Shown: one piece after another, positions 52,239 to 61,610 of the stretch
Layout of the letters: every line of letters starts with the position of its first letter
How positions within the stretch are numbered: the stretch's first letter is position 1
Assembly (NCBI GenBank): GCA_964627505.1
Contig: CAZVKB010000001.1
Location: forward strand, 1-64,000
Direction of reading: 5' to 3'
From: JACJWR01 sp964627505
GTDB lineage: Bacteria > Actinomycetota > Actinomycetes > S36-B12 > UBA10799
Length of the DNA: 64,000 bases
Notes under the pieces: model-generated
The model's database searches: none
What the model was told of the DNA's origin: nothing
What the model saw: only the letters and a program-made list of their open reading frames with translations
Program-made: the position numbers and the translations under genes

Positions 52239-53779
52239 AGGTGAAACCTTCAGTAAAGCGTTGGCTTCCTGGTCCACCCAGGACCGTGCAAGGCCCCACC
52301 GACAACGTGGTAGTCGTGGGTGCCGGGTTGGCGGGTCTGTCGGCTGCGATGCGTCTGGCCGGGGCTGGCCGTAATGTCACTGTGCTGGAACGCGAATCCG
52401 TTCCCGGTGGCCGGGCGGGTGTGATCGCCGATGCCGGTTACCACTTCGATACTGGCCCCACCGTCTTGACAATGCCGGACCTGATTGCCGATGCGTTCGA
52501 TGCCATCGGCGCAGATATGAACGATTGGCTCACCCTGGAACCTATTGACCCGCTCTACCGGGCCTACTACCCCGACGGGTCGCAGCTGGACGTGCACAGT
52601 GACACCGAGGCGATGGCGCACGAGATCGAGACCGTGATCGGGCCTGGCGAAGCCGCCGGCTATCGACGCTACGTGGATTTCGTGTCCGCGTTGTATCGCT
52701 ACGAAATGCACGACTTCATCGATCGCAACATCGACTCCCCGCTCGATCTGCTCACCAAGGACCTTGCTCGCCTGGTGGCGCTCGGCGGGTTTCGCAAACT
52801 CGCGCCCAAGGTGGAGCAGTATCTCAACGACCCGCGCACCCAACGTGTGTACTCGTTCCAGGCCATGTATGCCGGCCTCTCCCCCTACGACGCGCTCGCC
52901 CTGTATGCCGTCATCGCATATATGGACTCGGTGGCCGGGGTGTATGTCCCCAAAGGCGGGATGCACGCAGTACCGAAGGCCATGGCCGCCGCGGCAGTTG
53001 CCCATGGAGTGACCTTTCGCTACGACACCGAAGTGGTGCACGTGGAACGCACTGGCGACCGCGCCACTGGTGTGATCACGGCGGCGGGCGAGCGGATTCC
53101 GGCTGATGTGGTGGTGCTCAACCCCGATCTACCGGTGGCGTACCGCGACCTACTCGATACTCAACCCTGGTCCGTGCGGCGCTTGAAGTATTCGCCGTCG
53201 TGCTTCCTGCTGCTCGCAGGATCCCACGCCGAATATTCCAAAATCGCCCACCACAACATCCATTTCGGGCGTTCCTGGCGCAACGTATTTACCGAGTTGA
53301 TCGATAAACGACAGCTCATGAGTGATCCGAGCATTCTGGTGACGAACCCCACTCGGACTGATCCGACACTGGCACCGGACGGCAAACAGATCTACTACGT
53401 ACTCTTCCCCACTCCCAACCTGGATGCTGACATCGATTGGGCACAGGAGGGTCCGCGCTATCGCGACGAGGTGGTGGCAGAACTTGAAGCCCGCGGCTAT
53501 GTCGGTTTCGGTGCGGGAATCGAGACTGAACACATCACAACGCCAGCGGACTGGTCGGCTCGCGGGATGGCCCAGGGCGCCCCCTTCGCCGCTGCCCACT
53601 CATTCGTCCAAACTGGACCGTTTCGGCCCGGCAACATGTGGGGACGAAACGTCGTATTCACCGGTTCGGGCACGCAACCGGGCGTCGGTGTCCCCATGGT
53701 TTTGATTTCTGGGCGACTCGCTGCCGAACGGATCACCGGGCCGGACCGGAACTACCGGTCTCGGGCAATGGACCGGTAA
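52235..53779 (+). CDS. crtI: Phytoene desaturase
   Basis: A 514-residue FAD enzyme that desaturates phytoene towards lycopene. The N-terminal fold is VVVVGAGLAGLSAAMRLAGA with VPGGRAGVIADAGYHFDTGP and TVLTMPDLI. The C-terminal motif is NVVFTGSGTQPGVGVPMVLI, typical of CrtI. GTG 52235 overlaps the crtE stop and is taken as the start; a second GTG at 52241 is possible. The 3' end overlaps the convergent mptA gene by 47 bases. Assigned as CrtI rather than CrtD because of crtE linkage. Confidence 0.92.
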   Translation: MKVKPSVKRWLPGPPRTVQGPTDNVVVVGAGLAGLSAAMRLAGAGRNVTVLERESVPGGRAGVIADAGYHFDTGPTVLTMPDLIADAFDAIGADMNDWLTLEPIDPLYRAYYPDGSQLDVHSDTEAMAHEIETVIGPGEAAGYRRYVDFVSALYRYEMHDFIDRNIDSPLDLLTKDLARLVALGGFRKLAPKVEQYLNDPRTQRVYSFQAMYAGLSPYDALALYAVIAYMDSVAGVYVPKGGMHAVPKAMAAAAVAHGVTFRYDTEVVHVERTGDRATGVITAAGERIPADVVVLNPDLPVAYRDLLDTQPWSVRRLKYSPSCFLLLAGSHAEYSKIAHHNIHFGRSWRNVFTELIDKRQLMSDPSILVTNPTRTDPTLAPDGKQIYYVLFPTPNLDADIDWAQEGPRYRDEVVAELEARGYVGFGAGIETEHITTPADWSARGMAQGAPFAAAHSFVQTGPFRPGNMWGRNVVFTGSGTQPGVGVPMVLISGRLAAERITGPDRNYRSRAMDR

Positions 53780-55322
53780 TCACTTGGCTGGCAGCCCTTC
53801 CGGCAGCCGCCGGATCTGACGGCAGCAGGCCATTATCTTCTGGAGCGCCGAGCAGCAGTCGGCGTTCGCGTGGGCTGGTGAAGGCCACCACCACCACGAT
53901 CAGGCCGGCCACCACCAGACCGATCCCATCGGAAATTTCAAACAGGGTGTCCTGGGTGGAACTTGAGGTGCCCAACGCATGCAGGGCCAGCAGGGCTGTT
54001 CCCAACACCACAGCGCGGAATTCGTTGCGACGTAGACCGGCTGCCACGAGCATGGGCAAACCCCACAACAGATACCACGGCTGCACCACGGGTCCCAGGA
54101 GCACGACTGCCATGAAGGCCAACCCGAGCGCGCGCGTGGGCGAGCGGCCTTCTGGTTTGAGCAGGAGCCAGGCGATGAACAAGACCGCCACCAACTGCCC
54201 GATGGTGCGGAACACCACCACCATGGTGTCCACGGAGGTAATGCCCACAGTGTCCCCGATGGCCCCAAAGATCATCCCCAGCGCCGTGGGCGGCGACAGC
54301 CATGTGCGGACCTTGCCAGGTGTGGCCAACGCATCCAACCACCCCAGCCCGGTGCGACTGATCAGGCTCAGACCGACGAATACGAGGATTGTGATCCCAA
54401 GGGAGATGACCCACACCCGGACCCGGGGCCAGAAACTTGCTCGGCGTCCGGCCCAGATCAAACCCAGGAACGGGACTGCGAGCAGACCGATCGGCTTGAC
54501 CGAAGCTCCGAGCGCGACCAAGGCCACGGCCCAGGCTGGGCTGCCGCGCAGAGCCACCACCACCGCCACTGCGATGATACCCACCATCAGAGCGTCATTG
54601 TGCACGCCCACGATGAAATGCATGAACACCAAGGGGTTGAGCACGACTAGCCAGAGGGCTTTTGAGCGCGAGATACCGTTCAGGTATGCCAACTTGGGCG
54701 TTGCCCAGGCAATTAGCAGCAACCCCAGCACGGCGATCAGACGGAAGACATAGGCGCCAAGCAAGGGATCCGACGGCACAAATGCGGCAACACCACGTTC
54801 CAGCACCAGGAACAGCGGTCCGTAGGGCGCTGGCGACTCCCCCCAGAGCGGGTCCGCACCGGTTCCGAACCACCCTGGGATCGCGACTACACCCGAGGTG
54901 TAAGGGTCCTTGCCTTCTACCAGGAGCAGCCCTTGGGCGAAGTAGGAGTACACGTCACGGGAGAACATCGGAAAGCTCAAGAGCAACGGTGCACCCCAGG
55001 CGGCACCGGTCCACCACAGCCGATGCCGGTCGTCAACGTTGCTGTGCATCACACCGAAACCCAGCACCAGCCACGACTGCAATAGCAGTGCGACCCCGGC
55101 AAACACAGCGACCTTTGAGACCACCGAACCTGAGGACGTGCCACGCAACACTTCGATAAAGGGCCAATCGTTGAGCGCTGAGCTCAACGGCAACCAGCCC
55201 ACCCCGAAGGACCCCAGAGTCATCAAGACTGAGCCGACCACTCCGGGCACAACGTACCGCAGCGCAAAGGCAGTGTTGGAATCGAACTGTGCCGATCCTG
55301 ATTTCCGCTCTGCGACTGCCAC
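53733..55322 (-). CDS. mptA: Alpha-1,6-mannopyranosyltransferase MptA/MptB-like
   Basis: A 529-residue GT-C membrane protein with about thirteen helices. The extracytoplasmic loop motif FSRDVYSYFAQGLLLVEGKD and PYTSGV is the Asp-containing catalytic region of polyprenol-phosphomannose-dependent mannosyltransferases. These extend the mannan core of lipomannan and lipoarabinomannan. It sits between idsA/crtE and pknL, the place of mptA (Rv2174) in mycobacteria; mptB-type function is equally possible. The GTG start has TACCCT 6 bases upstream. Confidence 0.8.
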   Translation of the reverse strand: MAVAERKSGSAQFDSNTAFALRYVVPGVVGSVLMTLGSFGVGWLPLSSALNDWPFIEVLRGTSSGSVVSKVAVFAGVALLLQSWLVLGFGVMHSNVDDRHRLWWTGAAWGAPLLLSFPMFSRDVYSYFAQGLLLVEGKDPYTSGVVAIPGWFGTGADPLWGESPAPYGPLFLVLERGVAAFVPSDPLLGAYVFRLIAVLGLLLIAWATPKLAYLNGISRSKALWLVVLNPLVFMHFIVGVHNDALMVGIIAVAVVVALRGSPAWAVALVALGASVKPIGLLAVPFLGLIWAGRRASFWPRVRVWVISLGITILVFVGLSLISRTGLGWLDALATPGKVRTWLSPPTALGMIFGAIGDTVGITSVDTMVVVFRTIGQLVAVLFIAWLLLKPEGRSPTRALGLAFMAVVLLGPVVQPWYLLWGLPMLVAAGLRRNEFRAVVLGTALLALHALGTSSSTQDTLFEISDGIGLVVAGLIVVVVAFTSPRERRLLLGAPEDNGLLPSDPAAAGRAASQVITGPLPETGSSGPAR

Positions 55323-55326
55323 CGGT

Positions 55327-55355
55327 CCAGGGTACCTGGCGGTGCCGACTAGAGT
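55327..55355. promoter_or_regulatory. Divergent mptA/crtB promoters and CCAGG-GTA-CCTGG palindrome
   Basis: TACCCT on the minus strand (55334-55329) ends 6 bases before the mptA GTG, and TAGAGT on the plus strand (55350-55355) ends 8 bases before the crtB GTG. A palindrome at 55327-55339 overlaps the mptA -10, so it could be an operator. Confidence 0.4.
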
Positions 55356-55363
55356 AGGGCGCC

Positions 55364-56302
55364 GTGAGTGCCCGCGAACTTGATACCGCTGGTATCGATG
55401 ACGCCTTTCTGCGCGCTTCGTACGAGAATTGCCGGGTCCTCAATGCCCAGCACGGCAAGACCTACTACTTGGCCACCTTGCTGCTGCCGCCCGCCAAGCG
55501 ACCGTTCGTGCACGCTTTGTACGGGTTTGCCCGTTATGCCGATGAGATCGTGGACAACCTTGGCTCGACTCTGAGCGTGGCGGAAAAGTCCGCCGCTCTT
55601 GATGAACTCGGCGAGTCGCTCTATCGGGATATCGACCGTGGCTTTTCGGAGCATCCGATCAATGCGGCTGTGGTCGACACGGTATTGCGTTGGGGTATTC
55701 CGAAGGCCCACTTCGAGGCATTTCTGCACTCCATGCGGATGGACCTGTCCGTTCATGAGTACTCGACTTTCGACGACTTGTACGAATATGTCTACGGCTC
55801 CGCCGCAGTGATCGGCTTGCAGATGGTGCCGATTTTGGAGCCCGCGACTGCGGACGCCGAGCGCTACGCGGTTGACCTAGGGGTGGCGTTCCAACTGGCC
55901 AATTTCATCCGCGATGTTGGGGAAGATCTTGATCGGGGACGGATCTACTTGCCGCTCACGGAATTGGCCGAGTTTGATGTCACTCCTGAGGTGCTCTACC
56001 GGCGGGTGGCCACCCCGAATGTGAAGGCAGCGCTAGCGGCGCAAGTGGAGCGGGTGCGGATGCTTGAGCAACGTTCGCGGCCGGGGATTGCCGCCCTGCA
56101 CCCTGCAACTCAACCGTGTATTGAGGCGGCGCGCGTGCTCTATTGCGGGATTGCCGAAGAAGTTGTGTCTATTGACTTTGAGGTTTTCACGCGGCGAGCA
56201 ACCGTGCCGCTTTCCCGCCGGCTCACCGTTGCCGTTCCAGCGTGGCATGCAGCGCGTCAAGCGCGGCGTCGTTTCGGACCTGGTCACACGCGCAGGAACT
56301 GA
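55364..56302 (+). CDS. crtB: Phytoene synthase
   Basis: A 312-residue head-to-head prenyltransferase that condenses two GGPP to phytoene. Both Asp-rich motifs are seen: YGFARYADEIVDN (D60, D64) and DVGEDLDRGRIYLPLTELAE. GKTYYLATLLLPPAKRPFVH and GVAFQLANFIRD are also typical. The start is GTG without a Shine-Dalgarno sequence, 8 bases after TAGAGT. It stands apart from crtE-crtI, separated by mptA, and is convergent with crtYd. Confidence 0.95.
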   Translation: MSARELDTAGIDDAFLRASYENCRVLNAQHGKTYYLATLLLPPAKRPFVHALYGFARYADEIVDNLGSTLSVAEKSAALDELGESLYRDIDRGFSEHPINAAVVDTVLRWGIPKAHFEAFLHSMRMDLSVHEYSTFDDLYEYVYGSAAVIGLQMVPILEPATADAERYAVDLGVAFQLANFIRDVGEDLDRGRIYLPLTELAEFDVTPEVLYRRVATPNVKAALAAQVERVRMLEQRSRPGIAALHPATQPCIEAARVLYCGIAEEVVSIDFEVFTRRATVPLSRRLTVAVPAWHAARQARRRFGPGHTRRN

Positions 56303-56372
56303 CGTCGCACCAACTGACGTTTCAATTTCCACATTGCGCAACCGGCTACTGAGAGTCGGCATCAGGCGGTCG

Positions 56373-56801
56373 CTATGACTCGGCCCGGGAATCCGGTTCG
56401 GCCCCGACTCCTGGATGCGAACCCGGAAACCCGCGCATGGGCGGCCCGGAGTAGGGAGTTCGCTGCAGACCGCGCCGTCCCCACCACACCCACATCACCA
56501 GCGTCAGCACCACCAGCGCAAAGCCAAAGAGCAGATCTTCCACCGGTGCAAAAATCAGCCGCCCGTCCCCGATCATCGGCGGCGGGCCATCTGCCGGGGT
56601 GGTCGAGCCGATGATTGCCGCACCGTCATAACGCACAATCCGGAAACCCGTCAACACACCGTTTGTCAGCAATTGAAAAAAGACGATGATGGCGTATGAC
56701 ACCCAGAACGCGCGTCGGGTGAGCAGTCGGGTGCGCAGAATCCACATGTCCAACGCGACTACCGCCACCACCCCGATGACAGCTAACCCGGTGTAGGTCA
56801 C
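56373..56801 (-). CDS. crtYd: Lycopene cyclase domain protein CrtYd
   Basis: A 142-residue membrane protein with three or four helices; one half of the heterodimeric lycopene cyclase. The segment GRLIFAPVEDLLFGFALVVL contains the P-V/I-E-D motif of CrtYc/CrtYd cyclases, with FQLLTNGVLTGFRIVRYD preceding it. Heterodimeric CrtYc-CrtYd enzymes close beta or epsilon rings. The ATG overlaps the crtYc stop by 4 bases. The C-terminal 35 residues are Gly/Pro-rich. Confidence 0.88.
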   Translation of the reverse strand: MTYTGLAVIGVVAVVALDMWILRTRLLTRRAFWVSYAIIVFFQLLTNGVLTGFRIVRYDGAAIIGSTTPADGPPPMIGDGRLIFAPVEDLLFGFALVVLTLVMWVWWGRRGLQRTPYSGPPMRGFPGSHPGVGAEPDSRAES

Positions 56802-57172
56802 GAGTCGTCCACCCGCCGACCCGCTTCAACTGCCCCCGGGGGTTCGTCCCCCACCGGCCAGCGCCGCACCGACCGTACTGCCTCCAATGTCAGCACGGCA
56901 GCCACTGGAATCACCAAGAAAAAGAGCAATTCATCCAACGGCAGTCCGGCGAACACATAGATTCCAGTGATCCGATCGGTGTCGAACCACCAATGACCCG
57001 ACGCGATTGCGTAGATGTCCCAGGCGATAAATATCACCAGACCTGGGACGAGGCTCGCCAGCAGCCGCCGCCATCGGGCGTACACCCGCGTGCGCAACAC
57101 AATCTCCAACCACAAAGTGCCGAACACGACAAATATCAGCACGCCCACATACGCCAGCCTGGCCATCGCCAT
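56798..57172 (-). CDS. crtYc: Lycopene cyclase domain protein CrtYc
   Basis: A 124-residue membrane protein with three helices and the motif GLPLDELLFFLVIPVAAVLT, the Pro-hydrophobic-Asp-Glu cyclase signature; VIFIAWDIYAIASGHWWFD carries the second conserved block. It pairs with CrtYd. The ATG at 57172 shares its A with the preceding TGA (TGATG), and AGGA lies 5 bases upstream, so a longer frame to 57304 is rejected. Third-from-last in a reductase-crtYc-crtYd transcript. Confidence 0.88.
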   Translation of the reverse strand: MAMARLAYVGVLIFVVFGTLWLEIVLRTRVYARWRRLLASLVPGLVIFIAWDIYAIASGHWWFDTDRITGIYVFAGLPLDELLFFLVIPVAAVLTLEAVRSVRRWPVGDEPPGAVEAGRRVDDS

Positions 57173-58551
57173 CAATTCCTGATCAGTGCTGCTTGCAACG
57201 GCTGGTCGGGGTCGGCCAGAACGCGCACATCCGCCAACGGCATGCCTGCGGGATGGGCCGCCTGCGCCTTGCGGGCCGCCATCGCATCCCGAGGTCGATC
57301 GCACGCGAGCACTGCCAGCATGCGGTCATCGTCGTCGAGCCACACCACCGTCCAATTCGCACCCCCGAGGTCGCCTCGCACGAGCATCCGCGCCGCCCGA
57401 TAATCGGCCAGGTATCCGCTCCACTGCAGCGTGCGGCCCAGGATTTCCGACCACAGATAGGGCACAGCGTCATATACCTCGCGCTGCCGCTCCCCAGCCA
57501 GCGCAGCACGGACATTTGCCGCCGCCACCTGCGGCTCTGCCATGGCGTCCTGCCAGTGCCCACCGGGCAACCAGGCACCGTATCGAGGTGACCAGCGCTC
57601 CACGACATCCCCAACCGCGAAGACCCGGTCATCTAAGGTGGCCAAGTGCGCGTCCACCCGCAAGGCCTGTCCCCTCGGCGACGTCCGCAGCCCTGAGTTC
57701 CCCAGCCAGGAGGTGCTGGGCGTCACGCCGAGGGCCACCACCACCAAGTCGGCGACGTAGTCACCAGCACTCGTGCTGACAGCCACTTGTGACCTACCCT
57801 CGACACGCTTGTCGCCCCTCACAGCATGCCCCGGCGCCACCGATAGCACTGTGTCCCCAACACTGGTGGCGATGCCAGCTTCTCGGCACCACACCGACAC
57901 TTGTCGGCCGACTTCAGGTGGCATGAGCGGCAGCAACCACGCAGCTTTTTCCACCACCCGCACCTCGGTGCCGAGCCGATGCGCTGCGGAGGCCAGCTCC
58001 ATCCCAATCCACGATCCGCCTGCGATCACCACCCGAGCGCTGGGCCCCAAATCGTCAAGTTCCTGCCATAGCGACACTGCATCGCACCAAGAACGCAACA
58101 CTCGAACGCCCGGTACCTCCAGCCAGCCGTCGGGATACACCGGTTGGGCGCCCGTGGCGATCACCACGGCTCCCGCCGAGAGTTCGGTCACTGGGGACTC
58201 AGATGGCGGCGCGATGCTCCCAGCAGACTCCTGAGCTGCATTCTCCTGCGCCTCATTGCTGACCTCGATTCGGATCCGCAGCGGCTCATCGCCGGCCGGC
58301 GAGATCCCGGAGATCGCGGTGGCAGTGCGTCCCAGCAACACGTTGACGCGCAGTTCGGCTAGGTCAATGCCCAAATCGGGGAGCTCCCGCAGCGGGCCTT
58401 TGGACAGCGGCGGCCGGTCATATGGTGGGTCCAACTCCGCTCCCACCAACGTGATGTCGCCGGCAAATCCCTGCTGCCGCAACTCCTGCGCAGTACGCGC
58501 GCCAGCGAGGCCTGCACCCACCACGACGACATGATCGGCGGCTTCCGGCAT
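57172..58551 (-). CDS. Ferredoxin-reductase-type FAD/NAD(P) oxidoreductase
   Basis: A 459-residue flavoprotein of the ferredoxin/rubredoxin reductase family. FAD motif VVVVGAGLAGARTAQELRQQ; PPYDRPPLSK; NAD-binding VVIAGGSWIGMELASAAHRL; VFAVGDVVERW; and a C-terminal Reductase_C domain starting VPYLWSEILG. These proteins pass electrons from NAD(P)H to a ferredoxin for oxygenases. An Ala/Glu-rich insert (about residues 105-125) is unusual. Its stop overlaps crtYc, so it may serve a carotenoid oxygenase such as CrtA; that is inference. Confidence 0.88.
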   Translation of the reverse strand: MPEAADHVVVVGAGLAGARTAQELRQQGFAGDITLVGAELDPPYDRPPLSKGPLRELPDLGIDLAELRVNVLLGRTATAISGISPAGDEPLRIRIEVSNEAQENAAQESAGSIAPPSESPVTELSAGAVVIATGAQPVYPDGWLEVPGVRVLRSWCDAVSLWQELDDLGPSARVVIAGGSWIGMELASAAHRLGTEVRVVEKAAWLLPLMPPEVGRQVSVWCREAGIATSVGDTVLSVAPGHAVRGDKRVEGRSQVAVSTSAGDYVADLVVVALGVTPSTSWLGNSGLRTSPRGQALRVDAHLATLDDRVFAVGDVVERWSPRYGAWLPGGHWQDAMAEPQVAAANVRAALAGERQREVYDAVPYLWSEILGRTLQWSGYLADYRAARMLVRGDLGGANWTVVWLDDDDRMLAVLACDRPRDAMAARKAQAAHPAGMPLADVRVLADPDQPLQAALIRN

Positions 58552-58558
58552 GGCAAAT

Positions 58559-58613
58559 ACCTTAGACGGGTTTCCACCACTGGCTACGGCTGCTCCCCAA
58601 CCCGAAGTAGAAT
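58559..58613. promoter_or_regulatory. Divergent promoters of the reductase and pknL
   Basis: TAAGGT on the minus strand (58564-58559) ends 7 bases before the reductase ATG; TAGAAT on the plus strand (58608-58613) ends 8 bases before the pknL GTG. Both genes appear leaderless. Confidence 0.45.
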
Positions 58614-58621
58614 CGACCATT

Positions 58622-60652
58622 GTGACTGCCGCAGAGGACCCGATGGTGGGTCGGCTCATCGAGAGCCGCTACCACCTTGACGCACTGATTGCGCAAGGCG
58701 GCATGTCCACTGTGTACCGCGCGACCGACATGCGGCTCGAACGCACGGTTGCCGTGAAGATCATGAATCGATCCCTGGCCGAGGACCCCGGCTTTGTGCA
58801 GCGATTCGAACGCGAGGCGAAGGCAGCCGCCCGGCTCAGCGATCCGCACGTCGTGGGCGTGCTCGATCAGGGTGAATACGACGGTCTGGTCTTCCTGGTC
58901 ATGGAATACGTGCCCGGGCACACTTTGCGCGATGTGATCCGCACCCACGGGGCACTGGCGCCTGCCCGTGCCCTCGGCGTGCTCGATCCGGTGCTGGCCG
59001 CCCTCAGCGCAGCGCACGACGCAGGTTTCGTCCACCGTGACATCAAACCCGAGAATGTGCTGATCACCGCCGCGGGCGTCGTGAAGGTAGCCGACTTCGG
59101 ACTGGCCCGCGCGATCGTGGCCGACACCGCTACGAATCGCACCCAAGGCGTGATCATCGGCACGGTGGGATACCTGTCCCCGGAACAAGTGGCCGCCGGC
59201 GACGCCGATGAGCGCAGCGACATCTACGCGGCGGGGGTGTTGCTCTACGAAATGCTCACTGGGGTGGTGCCGTTCGACGCCCCCACGCCGCTGGCCGTCG
59301 CCTTCAAACACGTCAATGATCGGGTGCCGCCGCCGAGTCGCGAGGTCCCCGACTTGTCACCGGCACTAGATGACCTGGTGCTGCGGGCGACCGCGCGCGA
59401 ACCATCAGAACGGTATGCCAGCGCCGCCGAATTCCGCGCCGATGCTCTCGCCGTACTCGAGACCCTGCCGATAGCCGCGGATGAGCCCACTGCGATGCCC
59501 CAGGAAGTGGTGGCGATTGCCGCCACAGCCGGGGTCGAATCCGACTCGGAAACCACCGCAATCGATCATGAATCCGGCACCGCGATCCTGCCCGCCGCGG
59601 AGGTCCCCGACGCTGGGGCGATCGTGGTGGCCGCAGAGGCAGAGGCGGCATCCGCACCCGGTAAAGCGGCCGTCAGCAGTGCCGCCGGTGAGCTCGCCCC
59701 GGCTGCCGCTTCGGCGGTCGGCACGAAAACGCGACGAAAAGATCGTCCGAAAGTAAAGGGCGTTCGCCGCGGCGGTCGCCTGTTCACGATCGTGTTGATC
59801 GTGGTCCTGGCCGCCCTGGTGGGCGCAGGTGCCTGGTGGCTTGGATCGTTGCGCTATGTGCCGATGCCAGATGTCACCGGTCAAACCTTGGCGGCAGCAG
59901 AAGCCACACTGGCACCGCTGGAACTGAAGATTGCCGAAAGCGGCACCGAATTCAGCGAAACAGTCCCGAGCGGCGTCGTTTTGAACACCGACCCACCCGT
60001 GGGGGTGCGCGCCCGCACCGGCAGCACCGTTGCTGCGGTGGTGTCCAAAGGTCCTGAACGCTACAACGTGCCGCAGGTTCGCGGCACGTCCATCGAGTCG
60101 GCTACCAAAGCCATCGAGTCGGCCAATTTGGTGGTGGGCGGTTCTGAGTCCGTGTTTGACGACACTGTGCCAAATGGGCAAGTGACCGGCACTGATCCAG
60201 GTGAAGGAACGCCGCAGAAGCCAAAGACCGCTGTGACCCTGTATGTCTCCAAGGGCCCTGCGCCGGTCGCGGTTCCCAATGTGGCAGGCCAGAGCAAGGA
60301 TCAGGCGCTGGCCACCTTGACGGAAGCGGGACTCAAGCCCACCACGGTGGAGGAGTACGCCGACACGGTCCCCGCAGGAAGTGCTGTGGGCACCGCACCG
60401 GTGGCCGGCACGCAACTCAAGCGGGGCGACCCCATCTCGCTGACCATCTCCAAAGGTCCGCCCCCGGTGACCGTGCCCAGCGTCACTGACCTCAAGAGTG
60501 CCGACGCCGTCGCACGACTACAGGCCGTGGGGTTCGTGGTGGTGCAGAAGCCGCTGGCCGGATTTGTCGCCCTCGATCGCGTGGTGTCCCAAGATCCTGC
60601 CGGGGGCACCAGCGCACCGAAGGGTTCTACGGTCACCATCACGATCGTGTAG
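58622..60652 (+). CDS. pknL: Serine/threonine protein kinase with four PASTA domains, PknL-type
   Basis: A 676-residue membrane kinase. Kinase domain: GRLIESRYHLDALIAQGGMS, the ATP Lys in VAVKIM (K46), catalytic FVHRDIKPENVLI, DFGLARA and GTVGYLSPEQ. An Ala/Glu-rich linker, one membrane helix (LFTIVLIVVLAALVGAGAWW) and four extracellular PASTA repeats follow. PASTA domains sense muropeptides or lipid II. Position between mptA and aroG matches PknL; mycobacterial PknL lacks PASTA repeats, corynebacterial PknL has them. GTG 58622 is preferred to an ATG at 58550, which would overlap the divergent gene. Confidence 0.92.
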   Translation: MTAAEDPMVGRLIESRYHLDALIAQGGMSTVYRATDMRLERTVAVKIMNRSLAEDPGFVQRFEREAKAAARLSDPHVVGVLDQGEYDGLVFLVMEYVPGHTLRDVIRTHGALAPARALGVLDPVLAALSAAHDAGFVHRDIKPENVLITAAGVVKVADFGLARAIVADTATNRTQGVIIGTVGYLSPEQVAAGDADERSDIYAAGVLLYEMLTGVVPFDAPTPLAVAFKHVNDRVPPPSREVPDLSPALDDLVLRATAREPSERYASAAEFRADALAVLETLPIAADEPTAMPQEVVAIAATAGVESDSETTAIDHESGTAILPAAEVPDAGAIVVAAEAEAASAPGKAAVSSAAGELAPAAASAVGTKTRRKDRPKVKGVRRGGRLFTIVLIVVLAALVGAGAWWLGSLRYVPMPDVTGQTLAAAEATLAPLELKIAESGTEFSETVPSGVVLNTDPPVGVRARTGSTVAAVVSKGPERYNVPQVRGTSIESATKAIESANLVVGGSESVFDDTVPNGQVTGTDPGEGTPQKPKTAVTLYVSKGPAPVAVPNVAGQSKDQALATLTEAGLKPTTVEEYADTVPAGSAVGTAPVAGTQLKRGDPISLTISKGPPPVTVPSVTDLKSADAVARLQAVGFVVVQKPLAGFVALDRVVSQDPAGGTSAPKGSTVTITIV

Positions 60653-60655
60653 TCA

Positions 60656-61558
60656 TTGCCCGCTTACAATCCACCCCAACGCCATCGCGCACTACCCGCC
60701 CTGGCGTTGCTCGCAGCCACCGCAGCCTGGGGTTCCACCTTTGTCGTCGCCGCCGATGTGATCGCCGATCTGTCGGTGTCGGCTTTCTTGACCTGGCGTT
60801 TTGCGATCGCCACCGTGGTGCTGGTGGCGATTCGACCGCGGGCGCTCGCACGGCTGAGTCGAGCCGACCTCACCCACGGCCTGCTGCTGGGTTTGGCGCT
60901 GGGTGCGGGCTACATCCTCCAGACGTATGGACTCAAAACAACACCGGCGACCGTCTCTGGCTTCATCACGGGCATGTTCCTGGTGTTCACACCACTGGTG
61001 GCGTGGGTGACCTTGCGTCGGCCGATCCCGGCCTCGGCCTGGTGGGCAGTAGGAATCGCCACAGTGGGATTGGCCGTGATCTCCCTGCAGGGGTTGTCAA
61101 TCGGCGTCGGGGAGCTGCTCACCCTCGGCGGGGCGCTGGCGTTTGCCTGTCAGATCGTGGGGTTGTCGCACTGGTCTACGACTCAGACGTCCTACGGTCT
61201 GGCGATTGTGCAATTGGCAGTAGTGTCGGTGGCGTGCGCGGTCATGATCCCGTTCGAGGCCGGCCCCACGGTACCGCCGTCGACAAAAATTTGGGTCGAA
61301 GTGCTGTTCTTGGCCCTGGTCGCCACAGCAGCGGCGTTCATCGTGCAGTCGTGGGCACAAGCGCAACTCGAACCAACCAGGGCAGCCATCATTCTCACCG
61401 GTGAACCGGTCTTTGCCGGAATCACCGGATTTCTGGTGGGAGAGGAGATCACGGTTCGACTCCTGATTGGCGGAGCACTGGTGCTGTTGGCGATGTACAT
61501 CGTGGAACTTGGCCCGCGCCGCGGCAGTGAAGCGCGCGTCGCCCATCTCGAGCCGTGA
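60656..61558 (+). CDS. EamA/DMT-family transporter
   Basis: A 300-residue ten-helix transporter of the drug/metabolite superfamily. Two EamA repeats are seen: ATAAWGSTFVVAADVIADLS to about residue 135, and the second from LLTLGGALAFACQIVGLS to the end. The second has FIVQSWAQAQLEPTRAAIIL and GEPVFAGITGFLVGEEI. It starts at TTG, 4 bases after the pknL stop, so it is probably co-transcribed with the kinase. The substrate is unknown; members export amino acids, nucleosides or drugs. Confidence 0.88.
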   Translation: MPAYNPPQRHRALPALALLAATAAWGSTFVVAADVIADLSVSAFLTWRFAIATVVLVAIRPRALARLSRADLTHGLLLGLALGAGYILQTYGLKTTPATVSGFITGMFLVFTPLVAWVTLRRPIPASAWWAVGIATVGLAVISLQGLSIGVGELLTLGGALAFACQIVGLSHWSTTQTSYGLAIVQLAVVSVACAVMIPFEAGPTVPPSTKIWVEVLFLALVATAAAFIVQSWAQAQLEPTRAAIILTGEPVFAGITGFLVGEEITVRLLIGGALVLLAMYIVELGPRRGSEARVAHLEP

Positions 61559-61610
61559 CTCGGGGTCAAGCCCACGCCGTCCCGTCGACCCTGACCACGC
61601 CAGCCAGGGG

